Below the pieces are notes generated by a model, which saw nothing but the letters and a program-made list of their open reading frames with translations, did no database searches and was not told the origin of the DNA. This document shows positions 1-9,269 of a stretch of 64,000 bases of DNA, one piece after another (within the stretch, counting starts at the first letter, position 1; every line of letters starts with the position of its first letter). Both the position numbers and the translations under genes were made by a program. This stretch comes from Isoetes taiwanensis (taxonomy: Eukaryota; Streptophyta; Lycopodiopsida; Isoetales; Isoetaceae): positions 6,466,563-6,530,562 of the forward strand of contig JAJEKV010000072.1 in the NCBI GenBank assembly GCA_021234155.1, in the 5' to 3' direction.

Positions 1-1243
1 CTGTGTCATGGATTTCTGGTTCTTCTATGTTGGATGGACTATCTACTCTATCCAACAAGTGTACATCTTTTTTCTTATTCTTTGCATCATTCTTATGCAG
101 GCTTTCTTGATATACCACAACGCTGTTCAAAAACTTCTCACAAAACTCATACTCTACGCTTCCAGCAGCAATTGACACACATTTTTTCCCAAGGCATATA
201 GCTGCTTGACTACTCCCATGCATATACATAGTATCTTTATTTGTAAACATTTGCACCAAATACTTTGCCACATGCGGTCTCATGGAAATGGGATTAACAA
301 CCCCACCTTCCATTCCAACATCTGAGTAAGAAGGAACATCTGCAAGATACTTATATAAGTGCGATGATTGGCTTTCTATATCGTCTTTCAGGAACATAGT
401 GTATATTGGCTTAGAGCTTGTCCAACAAAGTCCTGTTTTTAAGTTCTTATCATTTGGCTTCGCAAGCATAATTATGAAACAAAATGAGAACGTAGTTTCA
501 CAAGGAATGTATTGCTTTGATGGAGAGTCGTGCTCATAGGTTGCGTACACTATTTGTTTATCACATTCCATTGTCCCAACTGACCTCATTGCAGACCAAC
601 ACTGTGGACCTGGTGGAGTGAATAAAATTATTGTATATGTATCACATGAGGTCAGTGTGGAACCCCTTTTCCAAAATTGTTCCCAATCATCTGCGTCCCA
701 ATTTTCGTTCTTACGTGCAGCAAGATGCAAATCTAAAACAAAAAGGGATATGGGGCCTTTAGGAACTCCTGGCTCAACATAACCTTTAACACCTTGTGCT
801 ATTATAAAAGGAGAAGACATCTTATTAGGATCAACTTTCTCACTATCCAATCCCAACTTATCGTGCATCCAATCCAAAACTATATTGGGAAGATCTTCCA
901 CCTTTTTATTCTTTTGTAGCACTGAGGTGATGTAAGTTCCGGCCCACTTGCGACATTTGTCTACTTCTTCATTAGTGATACCATATTTTTTGGCATGGTC
1001 CTCAAAGGTAGCATGTTTCTTTCGTTGGATCAAGTTAATATAAGAAGCAATACCATTTCTTATTACCCTTCTCTGTCAAAGCTCTCCGCAGAACAAGCAT
1101 GCAACATCTTTACCTTTTCCTTTCCATTCGCTTCTCCTCACAACCATCTCAGGCGCATTTATATTTGCTGTAGAACTTAACTTTGTTTGAGACACATTTG
1201 ACTTTCTTTGAGGTGCACTCGATCCTGCTTCTTTGTTAGCTAG
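1..1243 (-). pseudogene. Degenerate DNA-methyltransferase-like protein, partial (exon, window edge)
   Basis: On the minus strand one frame stays open over nearly the whole segment, after a plausible splice acceptor (TTATAG) ending at 1244. It starts with a BED-like zinc-binding stretch (WKGKGKDVACLFCGEL, Cys-x2-Cys near 1090-1105) and is broken there by a TGA, probably a former Trp codon. What follows resembles the order of beta-class N4/N6 DNA methyltransferases. A hydrophobic strand GPISLFVLDLHLAA (about 725-765) lies where motif IV would be. PHVAKYLVQMF and GSSQAAICLGKK (about 185-277) line up with the motif I region (GSGTT..AA..LGR). The DPPY motif and the acidic FxGxG loop are not conserved, so activity is unlikely. 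The C-terminus runs off the window. A motif shared with the ParB-like gene at 25 kb lies 115 bp upstream. The family call is inference; the open frame is seen directly. Confidence 0.45.
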
Positions 1244-1358
1244 CTATAACATTCAAATAGTTGACAGTTAGCAAACATTGTAATAAAATGGTCCAAATGA
1301 AACTGATTAGATAAATTTGTACAAATTGACATTGTTTTTTGAAAAATGCATGTTTCAT

Positions 1359-1372
1359 GGACATATGTCCGT
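1359..1372 (-). repeat. Single copy of the ACGGACATATGTCC motif
   Basis: Read on the minus strand this is ACGGACATATGTCC. It sits about 115 bp upstream of the methyltransferase-like exon. Flanking minus-strand sequence (TTCTAGTTTTAGCTTAAG, then GCTGCAT) also resembles the units of the array at 24370-25070. It is therefore a remnant of the same repeat family and not just a chance palindrome. Confidence 0.5.
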
Positions 1373-3246
1373 ATGCAGCACTATTTAGCTACTTAAGCTA
1401 AAACTAGAAGAATTATGCATCCTAATGTTCCCAGGAATATAAGAGACTTAGAAAGGCATCTAAAACTAAAGAGACTATCTAAGCAAATCCCTGTAATAAT
1501 ACCACTCGCTCAATCCTTGAGATGATATGTCAAAAGAAAGCAGTCCAGTTTAGAAAGCTTACTTTACTGGACACATTGAACGTGCACTTCTTTAGAAGTG
1601 CAACCAGCTGTTGCAATGCTTTGTTCGTGATACATCCCCATATCATGTCTCCATCCAAATTCTGCTAAGAACATTCAATTGAAGACAATTTTTTCCCCAT
1701 AGGAGCTAGGTAAAAGAAACTTACCTCCCGCTCTATCAGCTTTTGCTACCTAGTGCACAATAGTCCCCAATAGGCCTTACTACCAGAGGGACGTGATCAT
1801 GAGTCAAGACATGAACCTCCTTATCAGCCAGTCTGGCCCCTTCACCCACAACCAGGTGTGGCTCTTGTACACAGGCCGAATTTAATAGTGCATTAAAGAG
1901 GGCTAGCTAGGAGCATCAACTACTAGGCTTTTAAGGTCTCTACCCCCCTTCCCAATACAATGAGTCCACAGAGATCATCATTACATACATATCACAGAAG
2001 AACTAAAGAACAAGATTTAATCTAAATCACAGAGTTAGGTTCTTTAGTTATGGCTTGGTATCTAGAGGTCTAGATGGCTGCTATGGGCAAATCAATAGGC
2101 TAAACCTACTTACTCTATGTCTGGGAGGCGGATTAGACTATTGAATTGACAAAATACCTGATCCCTGGCTTGCTCCTCCTGCTCTGAACTCGACCATGCT
2201 GCAGAACTGCTAGAAGATGAAACTAGAAAGGGAAGCTGATGAGCTAAACTGCTCAGACAGACTTTGGGAGGCGAGATTGGCTCTTGGAGCAAGCAAAACA
2301 GAGCCCTAGAAGGCTGTGGACGGCATAGGATGGGAAATGCATAGAGACGTAAGCTTATTAGTAACATAAAATCAATTGGAACTGAGTACCAAACTACTAA
2401 CACATCCCCCTTCCCCTTGAGCATGAGAAAAAAATTTGACATCTCTACATGGCAAAGATCGTCATGTTTCAAAACTTTTATTTCCATTTTGCAATCTATC
2501 TTTATGCAACCAGTTCCATAGTTCTCTAATCACTTACAGCAAAGGATGTCTCATGTTTAACTAAAATTGCTCCAGCCTCTTCGTTTTTTAATTCAGGAAG
2601 GAAATCCACCAATAAGAGACTATCTAAGCAAACAAAAGGAGGATTAAAATAAATGCAAGGGAAGGTATGGGTCAATAATTTAGAACCTATATATCTTTTG
2701 GTATGGCCAAAACCTTAGGATTCAAATGTTTATTAAAGTATTGGGGATACCCGAGCCTGGTATCCCCCTAAATATTGAACAAGAAAGAAAACCACGAAAG
2801 AGCAGTGGTAAAATGGAGGAAACCAAATGGGACTTAATGGAGCACTCTTTGTAGCTTGGTATGTCTGTCGTCTTGATAAGACTGCCAGAATAAATATGGA
2901 AAGGATGCTTCTGCAAATTTCCTCTAAGTGGAGCTGTGCATGGCAATCATTGGACACTGAAAGCTTGTTTGGCATCACAAATTTAATTGGATCAAATTGT
3001 CTTATTGCAGTCAAATTAGAAGTCGTGTCAGCATCCAAGAAAAGCCAGCAGCATCGAGTGTTTGAGCTCTGCTATTTGGGGGTCGGGCTGAGGCAGATCC
3101 GGATATGAAATAGCCAGCACCTTTTTCATGCAATAATGATAGATTTAGGCATAAGAAAGGCTGATCCGGATATAAAATGGAGGAATCGGCCAGAACCCTG
3201 CTGCAAAATCCGGCATCTTCAGCCCAGAACTCCATAGCTGCTCCAA
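1373..3246. other. Intergenic or intronic sequence with no recognised gene
   Basis: AT-rich DNA with several open frames of 60-125 codons (for example 2110-2487 minus and 2827-3108 plus). None has a recognisable motif, and none shows the strand-consistent splice signals seen in the real genes here. It may contain the 5' part (intron or UTR) of the methyltransferase-like gene to the left. Nothing further can be supported. Confidence 0.4.
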
Positions 3247-3475
3247 GAACAGAAATTTTCAAACAAGAATGTATGTGGCTTTGGAAACAGAGTTACTGGC
3301 TTGGTTTTTCCTCTAAAAACAGAGTAACACGAACCCATTTTTCCTCCAAAAACAGAAATTTTCAAACAAGAATGTATGTGCTTTGGAAAGAGAGTAATTG
3401 GCATGGTTTTTCCTCTGAAAACAGAGTAACACGAACCCATTTTTCCTCCAAAAACAGAAATTTTCAAACAAGAAA
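3247..3475. repeat. Tandem repeat, about 102-103 bp unit, two full copies plus a start
   Basis: The segment AGAAATTTTCAAACAAGAA recurs at 3251, 3354 and 3456, giving periods of 103 and 102 bp. The sequence between is nearly identical (TTTTCCTCTAAAAACAGAG, then CACGAACCCATTTTTCCTCC). The open frames on both strands here arise from the repetition and are not called as genes. Confidence 0.9.
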
Positions 3476-3519
3476 ATGGACTAACCTCTTTAGCATAGAG
3501 AATATCTTTTACTGGCCAT

Positions 3520-3852
3520 TCACTCCATGAATGATCCCACTGCTTCAGATACCGTGTCAGCTCCAAGAGTTGGTTTCGGCAACATCATTTCGACTCCCAA
3601 TGAGGATCGCACCTCCACCTTGCACCATCCAACTTCAAAATGAATTGTTCCGAAGGATTCCATGACAATGCCTTTACCAACAATGTTTCCATCAATAAGA
3701 AGCTGGCATTCTGCATGAGCCATAGGACTTTAGACAAAATTTAAGACTGATTAGGAGTTGTGCAGAGAAGTAAATTACCTTGGGTTTTCGCTTCAGTAGC
3801 ATCCTGTGATGCCATATTCAACCGCTTATGATGTTTTTGATGCCTCACATAA
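3520..3852 (-). pseudogene. DUF8039-type fragment (EnSpm/CACTA transposase-associated), two exons
   Basis: Two minus-strand exons can be joined. The first (about 3852-3779) encodes SYVRHQKHHKRLN then MASQDATEAKTQ and ends at a donor (CAAG|GTAATTT). The second starts at 3710 after ATGCAG. The 68-nt intron keeps the frame, giving ECQLLIDGNIVGKG, then IHFEVGWCKVEV, LPKP and EAVGSF. This order (C-x-L-x-x-D/G, a glycine-rich turn, a short IH strand, KV-x-V, LP-x-P, E-A-x-G-S) matches the DUF8039 domain common in plant EnSpm-type transposase-related proteins. The frame meets a TGA just after GSFME, where family members continue with Trp-Pro; a TGGCC lies four bases on, suggesting a small indel. It could be a short captured fragment or a small spliced gene. 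The domain call rests on pattern memory. Confidence 0.5.
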
Positions 3853-3899
3853 CTGTAAAATGCGCCAATCTCCAACAAGACTGAAAATGGAGGTGCCGA

Positions 3900-3961
3900 A
3901 TATGAATTAGCCGGAAATGGTGAAGAAAGAATATGAATTAGCCGGAAATAGTGAAGAAAGA
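3900..3961. repeat. 31-bp tandem duplication
   Basis: ATATGAATTAGCCGGAAAT starts at 3900 and again at 3931, each followed by GGTGAAGAAAGA or AGTGAAGAAAGA. It lies in the leader side of the DUF8039 fragment. Confidence 0.9.
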
Positions 3962-4300
3962 ATTGTAACAGAAAGAAGCGCAGAGAACTTCGGGTTCAAG
4001 ATTCAATCTTGGACGCCCATTTTTCAAATTTTGAATTTCTAAAAATAGCATCATTCTCCTTAACAAACCATTAAAGCTTTTTCTGTTACACCCACCGCCT
4101 CTGATCGAGTGGTTAAAACAAGAAGAAGTGGAGACTGTTGAAGACGGAGGAGGCTTCTCAAGAATGGAGGTAGCACATGCAAAGCATGGACGTGCGTAGA
4201 CATGACTTCCAAAAAGAAAAGGCGAAAACCAGGTGGGTGCCCGTTCTTGTTTTCTTCTTGCTCTGTGAAATCTCGGTTGTTATCTTTGGCTGCAAAAAGT

Positions 4301-4425
4301 CCAGAAAATGTTGGTGGATTTCAATTTGTTTTTCTTTTGTTTGGTATTTCTGAACATGATCGAGTCCAGGAAATGTTGGTGGATTTCAATTTGTTTTTCT
4401 TTTGTTTGGTATTTCTGAACATGAT
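4301..4425. repeat. 65-bp tandem duplication
   Basis: CCAGAAAATGTTGGTGGATT starts at 4301, and CCAGGAAATGTTGGTGGATT at 4366. Both are followed by the same T-rich stretch ending in TCTGAACATGAT. It gives an internally repeated 96-codon plus-strand frame at 4202-4492, which I do not regard as a gene. Confidence 0.9.
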
Positions 4426-5185
4426 GTTAGCTGATTATTCAGATTTGCTTCAGATTTCCTTTCCCACAAACAAAAATCCTATGTACTACTGAACAAAAAA
4501 TTGTGTCCTGTGTGTAACGGACCTAGAATTTTGAGGTATGTTGTGGAATTATATTATTAAGGGGATGCAAAGGAATAATAACTCAAATACCATGCATGCA
4601 GAGTATATATCGTATATGTAGGGATTATAGGATAAATATACTGGAGGTTAGTAATAAATACAAATACAGTGGAAACTTGATGCATGTGATGGTGGAACAT
4701 TTTGGAAGGCGATAGATTGCAGCCGGATTGCTGAAGGAGCAGGGTGTGAGCAATACTCTGGGAGCGTGTTGGAGTGCAGAGGAAGCAAGCGGGATTCCAG
4801 GTGGGATCAAGCTTTACACCTGGGGTTTTTCTACTGTAGTAAAATTGTGTTAATGTGGTAGGATTGTTTCTGGAACTTAGCATAGATTTAGAGTAAATTA
4901 TAAGTACGTGGACATGAACAAGCTTGCATGATTGTATATGGAAAATATTGTATGATTGTATATTGGAAGCTTACATAAAGTATCATAGATCTAATTTTTT
5001 CTAGGGAGCCGAGTACTTAAACCCATGCTAGAAGGAACTGGGATAGTTCAGATTAGAATCTGAAGAGTGGATTAAGATAAAATTGTTGGCAGAAACCAGT
5101 TAAGACTGCAATATTTCCCTTGCATGCTGCCATTTGCACGGCATGACCCTGCTGAATTGTAATGACGAGAAAGCATGGAAAACCA
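4426..5185. other. No recognised feature
   Basis: AT-rich sequence. The minus-strand open frame at 4557-4883 has no recognised motif and no convincing splice signals. Confidence 0.4.
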
Positions 5186-5500
5186 CTTGGAATGGATCGA
5201 TTTGGGCATCAAAGGGACTGAAATATGAAGAAGACAGAATTAAGAAGTATTAGGCAAGAACTAACCAATGCTGCTGGTAGAACGACATAATCTTGCCGAT
5301 TTGGCATGCTTGGAAAGCATGTGAATCGCCCTGAAATGGGCCGATTTGGGCCTTAGGGAGGCCGAAATGGGGAAAGAATGCAGAATCAGGAAGATTGAAG
5401 CAAGATTTGGCTGCAAATAACATGATCTTGCTGGCCAGGAACTGACCTGAAACCACTCGATTTGCGCCACAAGCAGCCCGAAATGATCTAAGAATCCCTA
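5186..5500. repeat. Imperfect tandem repeat, about 120-140 bp
   Basis: Three diverged copies share the order (A/C)TCGATTTG-GGC, a short gap, (C)TGAAAT or CCGAAATG, then GAATN(A)AGAA. They begin near 5190, 5335 and 5455, with CTTGC-GATTTGG or CTTGCTGGCC segments between them. Such repeats are common in untranslated parts of plant LTR retrotransposons, and the adjoining region looks LTR-like. Confidence 0.5.
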
Positions 5501-5585
5501 AGAAGACAAAATCGGATGTGCCAGGATGATTTGGGCTGGATTCTATGGCCCAGAGGCCAGATTCGTGAGATGCAGGCCGCCTCTG

Positions 5586-6949
5586 TAACCTGCACATTAG
5601 GTTTAAAAGAAAAATAAAAATAAACAGTTAGTTCGAAATAGTTAAATGGAGTTAACACATGGGATTTAAAAAAAATCAAGTTAAAATGGTTTAGTGGATG
5701 AAGATTAGTTATAGTTATTTAATTGGTAAATTCATAAGTTGGGCTAGCTAGATATTAAAATTCTTTGGGATTAGCCTGATTAGAGATGGGCGTAACACAA
5801 AGCAAGGATATTATGAGCTAGAGAATGGGCACCGAATCAATTAAACTAATGGGCAGGGTTATGGGGTAAACGTTATTAAGGTCTTAAATAACGGTCTTGA
5901 ATAGGATAACCAACTTAGTTGAATATTGTGAATGGCAAGGAATGCTTATACTCTGACTTAGGGGTAATAGTTGCATTTTGTATTATGTTGGTCGTATTAA
6001 TAATATGAGTCATGGCTGGTTTCTCTTGTTGCCTGAAATGTGTACTATGGGATTTTTTTTTCTGATGTTGAACTTGTTGAGGCATGTACTATGATGATGT
6101 CAAGCTATAAATGGGTATAATTCTTTGATATAGACCTCTGGGGCCGGAGTCTAGGTGCGATGGTCTAGACTTCATGCGGTTTTTACAATGAGAAGAATGT
6201 AAATGTTATTATTTGAACATGGCCGTTGTTATGGTATGAGTGCGCCGTCATGCAGTTAGTGGTCCTTCAATCTTTGGGCAATGGCGTGGATGGGTGTGTA
6301 CACACGTGGTTACCCCGCCTCTATGTCACTGGCCTGATCAGCCGAGTTGACCTTGCTCAGACCCAGAGGAATATTGGTTGCAATGTTGATGCTATGATTG
6401 CTTGGTTATTACATATGTGGTCTAGAATGTTGGAATTAAGTTGCAATGGTCATGCTTGTTGGACTAATAACCTGAATTGCAGGGGCGAGGCTACAGTAAG
6501 GTTAGGTTGTTGTTCTAGGTTAATGCCTTGTATTGTTAATGCTAGATATGTCCCCGATCCCCACTTAGTCCGTGTGATTAACCCCATGGTTGATGGTGTA
6601 AGCAGAGGTGGGAGATGTTTTGGAAAGTAGTTAAGCTTCGAAAAGGTGAGAGTAGAAGCGTGTGGATTGCTATTCAATAAACTTGATTATTATTGCTATT
6701 ATTATTATTATTATTATTATATATAGGCTTGAAGCTATAATTATTAGGAACATTCATTGTGTGCGGGGATATTGCTGAGTAATGCGCAAGTATATGTTTG
6801 GGACCTTAGAATATGTACAAAGATTAAATTCTTTACCTAAGCATGCATGTATTGATTTCTTGAGTCCCAGAGGTTAAGTAGATCCAACGGTAGAGATCGA
6901 TGGGATCTCCAGTTACCGAGAGGTTAACTGGCCAGGCCCGTCACACAGT
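5586..6949 (+). mobile_element. Possible solo LTR or LTR-retrotransposon remnant
   Basis: The segment starts TGTAACCTGCACATTAGG and ends CCAGGCCCGTCACA, a TG...CA layout. A polyadenylation-like AATAAA lies near 6676, just before an ATT microsatellite. It codes for nothing recognisable. No target-site duplication is visible at these edges (GCCTC against CAGTA), so the boundaries are uncertain and the call is weak. Confidence 0.25.
6691..6722 (+). repeat. (ATT)n microsatellite
   Basis: A run of ATT/TTA triplets of about 30 bp inside the LTR-like region. Confidence 0.9.
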
Positions 6950-6989
6950 ATACTACCGAACTAAATTATGTGTCCTCATTGCTTCTGTT

Positions 6990-7115
6990 AGATTTGCATG
7001 TCCAAATACCCTTTTTTTTGCTCTTTACCTACCTTTGTTTTTCGTTTCTTTTTCTTACTTAGATTTGCAGGTTCAAATACCTTTTTTTTTTGCTTTTTAC
7101 CTACCTTTGTTTTTG
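6990..7115. repeat. 71-bp tandem duplication
   Basis: AGATTTGCATGTCCAAATAC at 6990 and AGATTTGCAGGTTCAAATAC at 7061 head two near-identical T-rich copies ending in ACCTACCTTTGTTTTT. It directly precedes the GGGTTGCCCC repeat end. Confidence 0.85.
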
Positions 7116-7192
7116 GGTTGCCCCTAGGGGGGCAATCCCTTGTTTATGTGGGTTTTTGACATATTCATGGTATATGCTAGCATATGCCTAGA
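7115..7192 (+). mobile_element. Dispersed repeat family R1, end segment
   Basis: The segment begins GGGTTGCCCCTAGGGG, a near-perfect hairpin (TTGCCCC/GGGGCAA). It continues with GTTTATGTGGG and alternating GCATAT/ATATGC words. Related copies lie at 12123-12290 (plus) and 24215-24352 (minus). A further segment that normally follows this end (GCCAAAAACTGC, then CTGTAAATTGTCGGTCG) is found at 8905-8975. That fits one R1 copy interrupted by later insertions between 7193 and 8904. Confidence 0.6.
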
Positions 7193-7335
7193 ATATGTAG
7201 CATAATAACAGGGGGTTACTTTTAGATTTTTATACGCTTTTTCATATGGTTTTTCTATGATTTCGTTGTTGTATTCGTTGAGGTGTACTAAATAGTATTT
7301 CTAGAGTGCACCCTTTATGGGCCGTTGATTTTCGT
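7193..7335 (+). mobile_element. Dispersed repeat family R2, end segment (left, plus)
   Basis: The segment starts with ATATGTAGCATAATAAC and AGGGGGTT. It continues with TTTTTCATATGGTTTTTC, a CTATGATTT word and TAGTATTTCTAGAGTGC. Copies of about the same 140 bp occur at 15145-15275 (minus) and 17657-17800 (plus). Shorter starts occur near 8053 and 14614. Confidence 0.7.
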
Positions 7336-7400
7336 TGGTTGGAAAAATCCGAGGGTTGTTGTCTTTCTCTGCATGTGTTTGTGCATGAACACTATGCAAG

Positions 7401-7532
7401 TGTGTGCATGTGCATGTGCACATGCATGTGCATGTGTGTGCATGTGCACATGCATGTGCATGTGTGTGCATGTGCATGTTCATATGCATGTGCAAGTGCA
7501 AGTGCAAGTGCATGTGCATGTGTGCATGTGTA
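7401..7532. repeat. Alternating purine-pyrimidine (TGCA/TG)n tract
   Basis: From 7401 to 7479 every base alternates pyrimidine and purine (TGTGTGCATGTGCATG and variants); after a single break similar sequence goes on to about 7532. All six frames stay open here only because of this repetition, so the His/Met- and Cys/Met-rich frames are not genes. Confidence 0.95.
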
Positions 7533-7639
7533 CTTGCCCTCTTGGATTCTTATTGCCGGAGTGGATTTTACTACCACGAGATGGATTTTTTGCTCACACT
7601 TACAAAGGTATTTGTTTTTTAATGTTTCTTCAGTTAGCA

Positions 7640-8270
7640 TAATGTTTTTTTTACAAGGTATTGGTTTCCTGATTCTACAATGTAGTCTTTGCAAAACCCT
7701 TTTGTTTCCTTCCTATGATTTGCCGCTTGATTCAAGTTTAGGCCCTCTGTTTTGCTTTCAACTCTTGGATATTTATGGCTTCGGATTGTTCATAGCAGCC
7801 AGCCTTTAGCTTCAATCAACAAACGGATTTTTATGCACACAACAAAGTGGATTATTCACGCCCTTTTCCATGTCACGCAGATCACCAAACAAAGGCCACA
7901 AGAATACATTTATATTGTAGGTTTGGAACTTTAATCGAACCGTAAAGGTGAATCATGCATTACCTTTAAGCTAGAGATGGAGCATCCAAATCATATGGAT
8001 TGATAAACAATGGTGTCATTGTGAAAGAGAAATAGTTGTAGCGAAGTAACAATATGTAGCATAATAACGAGGGTTTTCTTTGTGTTGTAAACTTTATGAC
8101 TTTCTCGTGAATAATGGGATCAATCTGCTCTATCTTTATGGTAACTTTTACTTATGTTCTATTTGTTTTATTGTGATCAAATTCAAAAGCTACAGTGATG
8201 AAAGCCTCAAATGAATTCTAGTTTTTTCCTCGGGTTTGAATTCTAAAATTTTTGTCACACTGCGGGGACG
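7640..8270. other. No recognised gene
   Basis: AT-rich sequence. A short start of the R2 repeat (ATGTAGCATAATAACGAGGG) lies near 8055. Nothing else can be supported. Confidence 0.4.
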
Positions 8271-8274
8271 TTCC

Positions 8275-8903
8275 TAAGGCCTCAAGGCAAAAATTTTTTT
8301 TGCAACACAAACCATTAACATCCAACATATAAAAATTAAATCCCCCAACACATAACAACCATTGACATTAACAACCAACACATAACTACCATTGACATTA
8401 ATTAACATAACCATTGGGTCCAACACATTTAAATTAAAATCCACCTTAAACCCCCTTTGGTTTGGGTGCATATTCACAATGAGGGGGTGACGAGGGGCGC
8501 AAGAGCCCTCATAATTGTATTTTGCACGTACGAAATCAACACCATATAGTATTCCGCTTGAAATCTTATAGTATTTTGCGAATCTTATTATACAGTATAG
8601 CAAATTTTGTACTTGCATACCCCACAAACGAGGAACTTTACGTACGGTATAGATTAAGGAATAAGGGGTGAATATGCCTATCCAACAGCTCTCGTTGCCC
8701 GGAGTCACCCCCCGTGTGAATATGCACCCAAACCAAAGGGGGTTTAAGGGGGATTTTAATTTAAATGTGTTGGACCCAATGGTTATGTTAATTAATGTCA
8801 ATGGTAGTTATGTGTTGGTTGTTAATGTCAATGGTTGTTATGTGTTGGGGGATTTAATTTTTATATGTTGGATGTTAATGGTTTGTGTTGTGTTAATGGT
8901 TTG
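8275..8903 (+). mobile_element. Fold-back (long inverted repeat) non-autonomous element, copy 1
   Basis: The left arm (about 8275-8500) and right arm (about 8690-8896) are inverted copies of each other. Both contain, on opposite strands, CCTTAAACCCCCTTTGG with TGGGTGCATATTCAC, followed by long AACACA/TTGACATTAA stretches. The 190-bp centre contains GTTTGTGGGGTATGCA-like sequence (minus strand) that is also found in the copy at 21308-21830 in the other orientation. Arms of about 200 bp and no coding capacity fit a MITE or fold-back element. The open frames over it (8274-8801 minus, 8668-8937 plus) are the two arms translated. Confidence 0.8.
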
Positions 8904-8904
8904 T

Positions 8905-8975
8905 GTGAATATGCCAAAAACTGCTTATAACCTGTAAATTGTCGGTCGCCCATGTTGCCGGATGGCTGCTTTGCA
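8905..8975 (+). mobile_element. R1 repeat, inner segment
   Basis: ATGCCAAAAACTGC, then CTGTAAATTGTCGGTCG, then CCCATG. The same order occurs at 12190-12280 and, on the minus strand, at 24215-24290. It probably belonged with the R1 end at 7115 before the intervening DNA arrived. Confidence 0.5.
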
Positions 8976-9269
8976 AACCGGCTGACCGAAAGATGGAGGC
9001 CATCGGCAAGGTAAGCCTGTCGTTTTGGTGTAGGAATATCTCTTCAGCTTGGTCCCCTTGCATGTAAGAAGCAGCCCCCTTCTTTGACAGGGCACTTCCG
9101 AGGGCCCAGATTTCGGAGCAATTTGTCAGACCAGGGATGTATTCTGTTGTTTCTTTCAAAGAGGCAAATGCGGCTTAGAAATCATGGTTGGGTTTGGGCT
9201 TGTAGATGCGTTGCAGGCTGCCGGAGGCTAAGAATAGATGAAAATGGAGTATGTGTTTTGAAATTATAG

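Noticed and set aside
2110-2487. 125-codon minus-strand frame with a Ser run
   Set aside because: Low-complexity, no motif, no supporting splice or promoter signals.
5586-6949. Complete solo LTR
   Set aside because: TG...CA edges exist but no target-site duplication and no second copy in the window; kept only as a low-confidence feature.
7301-7809. Overlapping open frames on both strands, rich in His/Met or Cys/Met
   Set aside because: They are translations of the alternating TG/CATG tract; no splice signals or motifs.
8274-8937. Frames of 175 and 89 codons on opposite strands sharing the same peptide
   Set aside because: The shared peptide comes from the two inverted arms of the fold-back element.
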